Origin: Vibrio mytili
GTDB lineage: Bacteria; Pseudomonadota; Gammaproteobacteria; Enterobacterales; Vibrionaceae
Assembly (NCBI RefSeq): GCF_000830505.1
Contig: NZ_JXOK01000008.1
Coordinates: 81,833 to 145,832 of the forward strand
DNA: 64,000 nucleotides
Direction of reading: 5' to 3'
Made by a program: the position numbers and the translations under genes. Positions 8,152 through 15,207 of this stretch are shown here, one piece after another (position 1 is the first letter of the stretch; the number at the start of each line of letters is the position of its first letter). The notes below the pieces were generated by a model, which searched no databases, was not told the origin of the DNA, and saw nothing but the letters and a program-made list of their open reading frames with translations.

Positions 8152-9752
8152 TTTCTGGAGGCTTAATCAAATCGTTCGCGTTATTGTTGATTCCCATTGG
8201 TGTCATCAGCTGGTTGCTGGTCTTAGCTCGAACAAGCAGCAGAACCGCGTTAATGGAGTTACAATCACACACAACATTGTTGACCACAGAAATCAACGCA
8301 CACCAGAAAACCTCTCTCGCATTGGAGCAAGCCAAACGCTCTGCGGAAACCGCAAACAATGCAAAAAGTCGGTATTTGGCGAGCTTAAGTCATGAGTTGA
8401 GGACACCGCTTAACATCCTACTCGGCTACGCACAGCTATTGCGTACAGATCAAACATCTAATCAACAAACCCGCGATTATGCTGACGTGTTAAAACGTAA
8501 CGGTAAACATCTTTCCGATATGATTGAGGGCCTACTAGAAATCTCTAAAATTGAAGCAGGAAGATTAGAGTTACATCGTGATGAGTTCTCCCTAACCGCC
8601 CTGCTCGACCAACTCGTTGATATGTTCTCGATGCAAGCAAAACGCAAAGGACTTGAGTTTGAATACGAAGTGTCTGGCTATCTACCCAAGTTTGTTGCTG
8701 CAGATAAACAACGCTTGCGCCAAATCTTGATCAACCTGCTAGGCAATGCGGTAAAATATACCGAGCAAGGCAAAATCACCTTCAAAGTTCGTTATCGTAA
8801 TCAAGTGGTTCACTTCAGTGTTCAGGACACGGGTATTGGTTTATCTGAACAGGATTTGGAGCTGATTTTCAAACCCTTTGAACGAATAAAGAACCAAAAA
8901 ACGATGGCAATCAATGGCTCTGGACTGGGGCTCACTATCTCAAACGCCCTAGCGGAACTGATGGGCGGAGAAATATCCTGCACCAGCCAAGTCAATTACG
9001 GCAGTGCCTTTGTGTTGAAGTTGATGCTTCCTGAAGTCCTAGAAGGTACGGTTGAGCCTGAGGTATTGGATGACACTATTATTGGCTACTCTGGAAAACG
9101 TCAGACCATCTTAGTGGTGGACGATATCGACGATCAACGACAATTAATTGCTCGCATTCTTCAACCATTGGGTTTTAACGTGCTCACTGCAGAAAACGCA
9201 CCGCAAGCCTTAAAAATGGTCAAAACACATCATATTGATTTGTTCTTACTTGATATCTTTATGCCACAAATGAATGGCTGGCAATTAGCCATTCAGCTAA
9301 GAAAAGAGCATTACCGACAACCGATTATGATGCTTTCAGCTAACATACAAGAACTGGAAATACACAACCAACTTGCCCGTTATCATAATGACTATTTAAC
9401 AAAGCCAGTTTCGGTTCCGATGTTGCTTGCTAAATTGTATCGTTTACTGGATATCGAATGGCTCTATGAAGAAGAAGTCGCACCGGAAGAGAAAAACCCA
9501 GAGGCTCTAGATGACCCAGAGGCAGCGCAAACCAATCCGACTCCGAGCTACCAACAATTAGTACGTATGCGGGAGTACGCCGCAATTGGTTTTTTGTCAG
9601 CAGTAAGCAATGAGCTAGAAACCATGATTCAAATGCACGCCGCGAGTGATGATTGGTTGTCTGAACTAAAACAAAATCTACAAGAATGTAATTTTAACAA
9701 TATTATCGCGCAAATAGATGGACTGATAAATGAGCATTATAACAACCAATAA
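8142..9752 (+). CDS. Hybrid histidine kinase with C-terminal receiver domain
   Basis: 536 residues: one hydrophobic helix (about 11-29), a coiled-coil linker, HisKA with the H-box SHELRTPLN (His84), an HATPase domain with N-box INLLGNAVKYT and G-boxes DTGIGLS and GSGLGLT, then a receiver domain (TILVVDD) with phospho-acceptor Asp371 in LLDIFMP. It starts inside the last codons of the NCS1-like gene, in a different frame. In related proteins the permease, helix and kinase form one chain, so the split could be a coupled pair or a lost base near 8140. It overlaps the downstream regulator by 23 bases. Likely input is the neighbouring membrane module; the likely output is the LuxR regulator. Confidence 0.9.
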   Translation: MDVISGGLIKSFALLLIPIGVISWLLVLARTSSRTALMELQSHTTLLTTEINAHQKTSLALEQAKRSAETANNAKSRYLASLSHELRTPLNILLGYAQLLRTDQTSNQQTRDYADVLKRNGKHLSDMIEGLLEISKIEAGRLELHRDEFSLTALLDQLVDMFSMQAKRKGLEFEYEVSGYLPKFVAADKQRLRQILINLLGNAVKYTEQGKITFKVRYRNQVVHFSVQDTGIGLSEQDLELIFKPFERIKNQKTMAINGSGLGLTISNALAELMGGEISCTSQVNYGSAFVLKLMLPEVLEGTVEPEVLDDTIIGYSGKRQTILVVDDIDDQRQLIARILQPLGFNVLTAENAPQALKMVKTHHIDLFLLDIFMPQMNGWQLAIQLRKEHYRQPIMMLSANIQELEIHNQLARYHNDYLTKPVSVPMLLAKLYRLLDIEWLYEEEVAPEEKNPEALDDPEAAQTNPTPSYQQLVRMREYAAIGFLSAVSNELETMIQMHAASDDWLSELKQNLQECNFNNIIAQIDGLINEHYNNQ

Positions 9753-10635
9753 CATCATCGTATTAGTCGTCGATGACTCACCGGAATCACTTGGGATGTT
9801 AAATGCGACGCTAAATCAAGCGGGGCTTACCGTTCTTGTCGCGACGAGCGGGTTTCAGGCACTTACCATCATCGAAAAAGTACAACCAGATGTTATCTTA
9901 CTAGATGCCATCATGCCTGAAATGGACGGGTTTGATACTTGTGTCAAACTTAAGGAATCCCTCCCTTCAACACCGATTATTTTTATGACCGGATTGAATG
10001 ACTCCAAACATGTCATACAAGGATTTGAATCTGGCGGCACAGATTACATCACTAAACCCGTCGTTCCTGACGAAGTGTTGGCTCGAATTAAGGTGCACAG
10101 TCAGTCTGCTCGTCTTGCAAAGTCGGCTCAAGCCGCCCTAGACTACGCAGGACAATACATATTCTGTGTCTCCAATAACGGAAATCTGGAATGGGCAACG
10201 CCCCATGCTCAAGAGCTGTTGTGCGACCTAGGTGATGATTTGTCTGAAACCTGGCAAAAAATCCAGCAAGATATCGCCATTTGGCTAATGCAATCTCCCG
10301 CGGACTCTTCGTTGCCATTAACTCAGTTTACCCCGAGCTTAGAAGCAAGCTACGCTGGGGACTACAATGGCATTCACTCGCTTGTCCGGATTTCTACCCC
10401 AAAACAAAATGGTTCAGAGAAAGATCTGCAAACGCATTTGGGTCTAACAAAACGCGAATCTCAGGTGCTGTATTGGCTCTCTTTTGCTAAAACGAACTGG
10501 GAAATCGCCCAGATATTAGAAATGAGCCCACGCACTGTGCATAAGCATCTTGAGCAGGTATACAAAAAACTGGACGTCGATAACCGTACAGCTGCTGCAA
10601 GCATATCGATCAGAATTTTAGAGCGGGCAAGCTAG
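9730..10635 (+). CDS. LuxR/NarL-type response regulator
   Basis: 301 residues. A receiver domain at about 9-125 has VLVVDDS and phospho-acceptor Asp59 in ILLDAIMPEMDG. A middle segment of about 100 residues carries no recognised domain. The C-terminal LuxR helix-turn-helix reads LTKRESQVLYWLSFAKTNWEIAQILEMSPRTVHKHLEQVYKKL. It overlaps the hybrid kinase gene by 23 bases, so the two are co-translated. Position opposite urtA suggests control of the urt-ure operon and perhaps of ureide genes; that is inference. No DNA site could be assigned. Confidence 0.9.
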   Translation: MSIITTNNIIVLVVDDSPESLGMLNATLNQAGLTVLVATSGFQALTIIEKVQPDVILLDAIMPEMDGFDTCVKLKESLPSTPIIFMTGLNDSKHVIQGFESGGTDYITKPVVPDEVLARIKVHSQSARLAKSAQAALDYAGQYIFCVSNNGNLEWATPHAQELLCDLGDDLSETWQKIQQDIAIWLMQSPADSSLPLTQFTPSLEASYAGDYNGIHSLVRISTPKQNGSEKDLQTHLGLTKRESQVLYWLSFAKTNWEIAQILEMSPRTVHKHLEQVYKKLDVDNRTAAASISIRILERAS

Positions 10636-10895
10636 CTTGAACGAGAAGCCAATGAAGGCAGAGAAAGGGACTGTCGGTGGAAATTAAAGTTCGAGGCTTT
10701 TTACGTAGTTTGCCTTTTGCTCTAACAAGGTTTTGCCCCGAAGTGTTTTAAGATGCATGGTTTGCTTGATAAGTTTTGGTAATACTTTTAGGCCCTAACT
10801 AGAATTTGCTAGACTTAGGTAAAGAGCACATCATGGTGGCCGAATGAACTACTTTGCAGAGGACCCCTTCTAGGTAATGTAAACCTGGAGGGTAA

Positions 10896-11183
10896 ATGAA
10901 AAAACTAAAGCAACAGTACCGAAGTCATGTCAAAGCGCAAGGGGCTTATCTATGGGATGTGTATCCTAGCGTACGTAGTGGAACTCACAAGCATTTTTCA
11001 ACCAAGCAGGAGAAGAGCTACTATTTTCTCCACAAAGTTGAGTGTCGTGAATATCCAATCAAGCTGCGAGCAGCTAGAGGAAAATCACTGGCTAATCCGT
11101 GGGATGATTACCCTGCACACGTATATGACGTTGCTAAGTGTTGGAAGCATAATTCGAAAAGGCGTCACCAATACTACAAGTAA
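10896..11183 (+). CDS. Small basic protein of unknown function
   Basis: 95 residues, rich in Lys, Arg, His and Tyr, with no signal peptide or membrane helix. Start choice is supported by a strong GGAGGG ribosome-binding site just before the ATG, and an intrinsic terminator follows the stop at 11192. The family is not recognised. The basic composition and Tyr/Trp content could fit nucleic-acid binding, but this is not shown. It lies between the sensor operon and the palindrome/cassette region and may belong to the accessory DNA. Confidence 0.6.
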   Translation: MKKLKQQYRSHVKAQGAYLWDVYPSVRSGTHKHFSTKQEKSYYFLHKVECREYPIKLRAARGKSLANPWDDYPAHVYDVAKCWKHNSKRRHQYYK

Positions 11184-11191
11184 ACATTATC

Positions 11192-11219
11192 AAGCCTCGC
11201 CAATGCGAGGCTTATTTGT
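11192..11219 (+). terminator. Intrinsic terminator after the small basic gene
   Basis: The arms AAGCCTCGC (11192-11200) and GCGAGGCTT (11205-11213) enclose the loop CAAT. A short T-rich tail follows. It sits nine bases after the stop of the 95-residue gene. Confidence 0.75.
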
Positions 11220-11302
11220 ATCCGTCAGTTTGTTCACTAAGGTGTACTAACCCGTATTTGCCCCATTCAGTGTTTAGAACACATGAAACCATCATGAGAT
11301 TA

Positions 11303-11431
11303 ATTTGTGCAGCAGCTTGCTGCACAAATAGGAAATTGCCTGCTTCATCAAATGTCCAACAGGCTGTTGGACAAACTCTAGTATCCAATTGTGCAAGAGG
11401 GTCTTGCACAATTGCGAAACAACCTGTTTCG
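11303..11431. repeat. Cluster of four perfect short-loop palindromes
   Basis: Four inverted repeats lie in 129 bases. P1 has arms ATTTGTGCAGCA at 11303-11314 and 11318-11329 with loop GCT. P2 has arms TGTCCAACAG and CTGTTGGACA at 11353-11362 and 11364-11373 with a 1-base loop. P3 has arms CAATTGTGCAAGA at 11386-11398 and 11402-11414 with loop GGG. P4 has arms CGAAACA and TGTTTCG at 11415-11421 and 11425-11431 with loop ACC. A weaker, possibly decayed unit lies at 11332-11346. The arms differ between units, so this is not a simple tandem repeat. No gene is convincing here. Function unknown. Confidence 0.8.
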
Positions 11432-11690
11432 TGAATTATTTCTGCCCCTTTCTGTTGTAGCATCGAATCCAATACACATTCTGCCAATGTGCGTTTGGCT
11501 TACTAAAATTTATTCGATGAAGTCTAAATGTTAGACATTCTAAAATTATGCGCCATTTTGCAGTATAATCTTCCATGCTTCTAGCTAACATGCTGATTAT
11601 CAATTGAGTTACGATAAGAACGACCGCATTATTGAACGATAAAAGACGGCTAAAAGCCGTATAGAAAGCGTTATGCCTAAGGAGATATTG

Positions 11691-12272
11691 GTGACATTCC
11701 CAGAAAACCCAAGTATTGATATTGTAAAGGGCTACTTGGAGCTTTGGCACACATTGGATAGTTACACTCTTCAAGAAAAGTCGTTGGAAAACCTGTTTAA
11801 AAAATTTTGTCCTCAGAACGACAAAATAGAAGATGTATTGCTAAAGGTTAGTGCTCTCAATGACTTTTATAGTACTAATATCTACGATACTTACTCAGTT
11901 TCAAAGCATATACTTGGTTTGAGCATTGATGAGAAGCTTAACCAAGGTTGTCTAGGTTTGGTTGATGAAGTTGCACCTATTGAAATCAAAGGTAAAACCC
12001 GAAGATTCTATTCTTTTGCTACTAAGTATTGTAGTCACCATAAACCCAATGATTACCCAATTTATGATTCATATGTAGAAAAAATGCTCATGCATTTCAA
12101 GAGGCGGGATTCCTTTTGTCAGTTTAAAAAAGATGATCTTAAAAACTATCGCATATTCGTTCAAATAATTAAGGCATTTAGTCGGTACTACTCTTTGGAA
12201 GAGTTCAGCTTAAGAGAAATTGATATTTATTTATGGCTTGCTGGAAAAAAGCATTTCCCAAATAGATATTAG
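11691..12272 (+). CDS. Cassette-encoded protein of unknown function
   Basis: 193 residues from a GTG at 11691, which has an AAGGAG site six bases upstream. An ATG at 11673 is in frame but falls inside the cassette junction itself. The sequence is AT-rich compared with its neighbours. A conserved-looking block is YSFATKYCSHHKPNDYPIYD followed by a helical C terminus ending in IYLWLAGKKHFP. I recall similar blocks in uncharacterised bacterial proteins, and a helix-hairpin-helix glycosylase-like fold is possible, but no catalytic motif is clear. It ends directly in the attC site, as cassette genes do. Function unknown. Confidence 0.7.
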   Translation: MTFPENPSIDIVKGYLELWHTLDSYTLQEKSLENLFKKFCPQNDKIEDVLLKVSALNDFYSTNIYDTYSVSKHILGLSIDEKLNQGCLGLVDEVAPIEIKGKTRRFYSFATKYCSHHKPNDYPIYDSYVEKMLMHFKRRDSFCQFKKDDLKNYRIFVQIIKAFSRYYSLEEFSLREIDIYLWLAGKKHFPNRY

Positions 12273-12400
12273 GCATAACAAAGCGTTTAAGGCAGATTCG
12301 CAACGCGTGGCATTCTCAGTTTAAATTGAGTTTTGTGTTTACAGTGCCTTAGGTTAGGTTTAGTGGTAGCGTTGCTCACTACTTAACGCGGCGTTATATG
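12273..12400 (+). repeat. attC recombination site (vibrio superintegron type)
   Basis: It begins GCATAAC (12273-12279) immediately after the gene stop and ends near GCGTTATATGC (12391-12401). In between are typical vibrio repeat segments such as CAACGCGTGGCATT, TTTAGTGGTAGCGTTGCTCAC and TTAACGCGGCGTTAT. About 125 bases of imperfect dyad symmetry match the length of VCR-like attC sites. It marks the boundary between cassettes 1 and 2. Confidence 0.8.
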
Positions 12401-12425
12401 CCAATCGGGGATTATAAGGAAAATC

Positions 12426-12962
12426 ATGCAATTGGAACTAGATGGTTACTATCTTCGTTCACTGGATGTGGAAGATAAGGAAGCATTTTACAAGTGGTCA
12501 CGTGACCGTGAAGTTACACTTTATAGTCTTTCTTCATACGCGTACCCTCAATCCAAATCAGATATCGAAAAATGGCTTTTATCCATAAATTCAAACCCTA
12601 AAAATGTCTCTTTTGGTATATGTAGTAACGAGAATGATCAGCTACTTGGATATGCTGGTATATCTGGGATCAGTACTCTAAATCGTAGTGGTGAATACTT
12701 CATTCTTATTGGAGAAAAAAGTTATTGGGGTAAGGGGATTGGTACATCAGTAACAAAAATTGTAACAGATTACGCTATACGAACTCTTGGTTTACACAGA
12801 GTTCAGCTTACAGCAAGTTCTCTTAATTACGGTGCAATTAAGGCTTATGAAAATGCAGGTTATAAACATGAGGGTGTGATGCGACAATCAGGTTTTCGTA
12901 ATGGTGAATTTGTCGATAAAGTCCTAATGTCAGTTCTGTCTACAGAGTGGTCAGGCATATAA
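12426..12962 (+). CDS. GNAT-family acetyltransferase (RimJ/RimL-like), cassette 2
   Basis: 178 residues. The GNAT fold is visible as YLRSLDVEDKEAFYKW at the start, a central acetyl-CoA loop YWGKGIGTSVTKIVTDYA, then LHRVQLTASSLNYGAIKAYENAGYKHEG, which is the RimJ/RimL-type motif B and alpha-4 region. It transfers an acetyl group from acetyl-CoA; the substrate cannot be told. The ATG follows an AAGGAAAATC ribosome-binding site and lies 25 bases after the attC end. The TAA is embedded in GCATATAAC, the start of a second attC that then diverges, so the cassette's own attC looks truncated. AT-rich, consistent with transfer. Confidence 0.88.
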   Translation: MQLELDGYYLRSLDVEDKEAFYKWSRDREVTLYSLSSYAYPQSKSDIEKWLLSINSNPKNVSFGICSNENDQLLGYAGISGISTLNRSGEYFILIGEKSYWGKGIGTSVTKIVTDYAIRTLGLHRVQLTASSLNYGAIKAYENAGYKHEGVMRQSGFRNGEFVDKVLMSVLSTEWSGI

Positions 12963-13085
12963 CAAACGACTAAGGTTTCAAGATACTTTTTCTTATCTGA
13001 AATGATGCCACTACATAATTTGAGCTAAGAAGCTTTTGTCCAAAAATGAGTTTCAAACTTTAATGACCTCCGACAGGTACAACTG
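12954..13085 (+). other. Truncated attC start and relic DNA
   Basis: GCATATAACAAACGACTAAGG at 12954-12974 matches the beginning of a vibrio attC, but the central stem and the 3' GTTATGC end are missing. The rest up to the chromate-transporter terminator shows no gene. This marks the right end of the cassette pair. Confidence 0.5.
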
Positions 13086-13109
13086 CTAAGAATACCCGCA
13101 AAGAAACAA

Positions 13110-13146
13110 AAAAACCGAGCCAGTGCGTCTTACTGGCTCGGTTTTT
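13110..13146 (-). terminator. Intrinsic terminator of the chromate transporter operon
   Basis: The arms AAAAACCGAGCCAGT (13110-13124) and ACTGGCTCGGTTTTT (13132-13146) form a 15-base stem around a 7-base loop, with T-rich runs on both sides. It lies 17 bases beyond the stop of the second chrA gene and can act from both sides. Confidence 0.88.
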
Positions 13147-13162
13147 ATAGAGGTCGCATCAC

Positions 13163-13690
13163 TTAAAGCAAAAACGCACCATAGACGAGGCTTGCGCAGA
13201 TCACATACGTCGGATGCACTTTGAATTTTTCCAAGCACAGACCCGCGACCACAAATAGCAACGCAAAATGTCCCCAACCGGCTTCGCCACCAGACATCAC
13301 CAGTTTGTAACTCAGTAACAGCATCAGCGTGAAGATGATCGGTAATACCCACGCACCTAGCGCTTTCACTTTTGGTGAATTACGATATTTGTACAACACA
13401 CTCATTGCCACAATCATAATGATGATGGTTGGCGCAACGGTTGCAAGCACGGCAATACAAGCCCCTAACGTACCCCCTACTTCGTAACCAATGTACCCCG
13501 CCATTTTAGTCGCGATTGGACTTGGAAGTGCGTTACCCAAAGCAAGCACTTCGGCGAATTGACTGGCGTCCATCCACCCATACTGACCAACGACCTGTGC
13601 TTCAATCAGCGGGATGATCGCAGGACCACCGCCGTAACCAACGATGTTAGGAATAAAAAAGGCCAAAAAGATGTCGATATAAAGTTGCAT
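13163..13690 (-). CDS. Chromate transporter subunit, short-chain ChrA-like (second of pair)
   Basis: 175 residues, one CHR domain, about five or six hydrophobic helices. Conserved CHR motifs are GYGGGPAIIPLIEAQVV near the N terminus and ALGNALPSPIATKMAGYIGY. Short-chain CHR proteins act as pairs of oppositely oriented halves to export chromate or take up related oxyanions. The upstream subunit ends two bases before this start (13693), with the ribosome-binding site AAGGGAT inside its last codons. The true substrate in this strain is unproven. Confidence 0.88.
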   Translation of the reverse strand: MQLYIDIFLAFFIPNIVGYGGGPAIIPLIEAQVVGQYGWMDASQFAEVLALGNALPSPIATKMAGYIGYEVGGTLGACIAVLATVAPTIIIMIVAMSVLYKYRNSPKVKALGAWVLPIIFTLMLLLSYKLVMSGGEAGWGHFALLFVVAGLCLEKFKVHPTYVICASLVYGAFLL

Positions 13691-13692
13691 GT

Positions 13693-14274
13693 TTATCCCT
13701 TTTTATTCTCTGGATTCAAAGTGTTTGCTGTTTTAGGCTTTGGGGCTGGTTTCACCAATACTGCTAATAGCACTGCAGCTACCACCAGCCCTGGATGTAC
13801 ATTCAGCACCACGATAAACAACAATGACAGCGCAATACCGACTCCAGTGGCGATCATGCCAAGGGCCTTGTAGCCTTTGATCAAAAAGTCATACGTGAGT
13901 TTTGCCATCATCCAAGAAACAACCGGCAAAACGCCTTGTGCCATACCAGCAACCCATGGCTTATCACGGTATTCATTAAGCAGCCCTAAACCCGCAATCA
14001 TGACGATGATGAGAGGAATAATGGTCATTATGACAGCGTTTATACACCCTATAGTGCCACCCACTTTATAACCAATGTAACCCGCCATTTTGGTTGCGAT
14101 AGGCCCTGGCAAGGTGTTACCAATCGCGAGCACATTGGCAAACTCATCGTCTTCCATCCACTTATAGTTGTCGACCACTTCTTTGTGGACCAAAGGGATC
14201 ATCGTGGGGCCGCCACCAAATCCAAACAAGCCAATACGAAAAAATGCACTGGCGAGGTCTAACTGCTTACTCAT
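13693..14274 (-). CDS. Chromate transporter subunit, short-chain ChrA-like (first of pair)
   Basis: 193 residues with one CHR domain: FGFGGGPTMIPLVHKEVVDNYKWM, then AIGNTLPGPIATKMAGYIGYKVGG, then four hydrophobic stretches and a short Lys-rich tail. It is the first gene of a two-gene operon with the 13163 gene. The two halves are clearly homologous to each other in the FGGGP and GPIATKMAGYIGY regions, as in other paired short-chain CHR systems. Inner-membrane location. Confidence 0.88.
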   Translation of the reverse strand: MSKQLDLASAFFRIGLFGFGGGPTMIPLVHKEVVDNYKWMEDDEFANVLAIGNTLPGPIATKMAGYIGYKVGGTIGCINAVIMTIIPLIIVMIAGLGLLNEYRDKPWVAGMAQGVLPVVSWMMAKLTYDFLIKGYKALGMIATGVGIALSLLFIVVLNVHPGLVVAAVLLAVLVKPAPKPKTANTLNPENKKG

Positions 14275-14346
14275 TTTTGCCTCTATCCTTAAAAATTAAC
14301 AGGTTAATGGTTGGATTAGCCCGTTTATAATTTGTTTGGGTATATA

Positions 14347-15207
14347 TTAATATACCGTCTGCTCTAGCCATATTATATGTGGACTCACGATCCAACTCTC
14401 TTTGGGCTCTGCGAGCATGGTCTCTATATCGCTTAATTCAAAATGCCTGTCATCGTAAACACAAACAAACGTCTGGTCACCAACAGCTAACTGATGGTTT
14501 TCTCCGTAGGAGGTGTAGCATGGCGCACCAATCGCGATCGTAATTTGGTTAGGCTGATTGGCTTGTTTAAGCACAGAATGAATATCATGCATCGCGCCAC
14601 TGTCACCCTGCTGATTAATCGTCTCAATTAACCAGTCGATCAAAGACTGATAAAAGACGTTATATTCCGTAACGGAGACGTCTTGACTGCATAGCTGCCA
14701 CTCGCCATTTCGAGCATGAAACCCACACAATCGAAGATGATCGAGTAAACTTCCTTCCAAAAAAGAATCAATGTTCAATTGTTGTTCAGCCAGTCCTTTA
14801 CTGCTCGCCCCCCAGTTTTTCTTCTCTGCTAACTTCGATACCGCTTTATTTCGGTACGTCGCGTCATTAATGAGCGTCAGTGCATGCGGCTTTAAATCGG
14901 TGACGTTGCCTTGCTCTGAATACGACACATCACATTTAAACGCAAGCTCAGGCTCAATTTGTACGACCGCGTCTTCGTCCTCAGGAAGAATCAAACTCGA
15001 TGCACTAAAAGGCATCTGTTCCAGGTAGCGATGTTCACTTTTGCAAGCAAACATCGGGAACAGCGCACGAGGTCGCTGAGCGGCTTGCAATTCCGCTTTT
15101 GCCTGTTCGCTAAACGCAGCGATCTCACCAGTCTGCGCTAAGTAGCCCGGTGAGTTGCCTGCAATTCCAAACACAACTGGCGTTGTCATCGCGTGTTCAT
15201 TAGCCAT
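14347..15207 (-). CDS. Conserved protein of unknown function in the ureide operon (possibly DUF5718)
   Basis: 286 residues, soluble, no signal peptide. The N-terminal part reads FGIAGNSPGYLAQTGE. A middle segment VQIEPELAFKCDVSY resembles the metal-binding region of fumarylacetoacetate-hydrolase-fold enzymes, and GAPCYTSYGE follows near the end. I believe it belongs to the family catalogued as DUF5718, from memory only. Its start is adjacent to the end of the allantoate amidohydrolase gene (shared base at 15207), so it is the last gene of the ureide operon and may act on a pathway intermediate. Function not established. Confidence 0.7.
   Translation of the reverse strand: MANEHAMTTPVVFGIAGNSPGYLAQTGEIAAFSEQAKAELQAAQRPRALFPMFACKSEHRYLEQMPFSASSLILPEDEDAVVQIEPELAFKCDVSYSEQGNVTDLKPHALTLINDATYRNKAVSKLAEKKNWGASSKGLAEQQLNIDSFLEGSLLDHLRLCGFHARNGEWQLCSQDVSVTEYNVFYQSLIDWLIETINQQGDSGAMHDIHSVLKQANQPNQITIAIGAPCYTSYGENHQLAVGDQTFVCVYDDRHFELSDIETMLAEPKESWIVSPHIIWLEQTVY

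Larger units (their letters stand above)
11670..12400 (+). mobile_element. Integron-type gene cassette 1 (unknown protein plus attC)
   Basis: The left junction reads GCGTTATGC at about 11669-11677, the form of a cassette boundary, preceded by a small ACGGCT/AGCCGT hairpin at 11645-11659 instead of a full attC. One gene fills the cassette and is followed by a complete vibrio-type attC. No integron integrase gene is visible in the window, so this is either a relic or an insertion at a secondary site. Confidence 0.65.

Noticed and set aside
10927..11250. 107-codon plus-strand frame overlapping the 95-residue gene
   Set aside because: It lacks a good ribosome-binding site and runs through the terminator; the 10896 frame with GGAGGG is preferred.
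11303..11431. CRISPR-like array
   Set aside because: The units are different palindromes, not identical direct repeats, and spacing is too short for spacers.
11212..11487. 91-codon frame on the minus strand across the palindrome cluster
   Set aside because: Most of its sequence is forced by the inverted repeats and it has no clear ribosome-binding site. I treat the region as a structured repeat, although an expressed small protein cannot be ruled out.
13086..13352. 88-codon minus-strand frame over the chromate operon end
   Set aside because: It overlaps the terminator and lies within chrA in another frame; a shadow frame.
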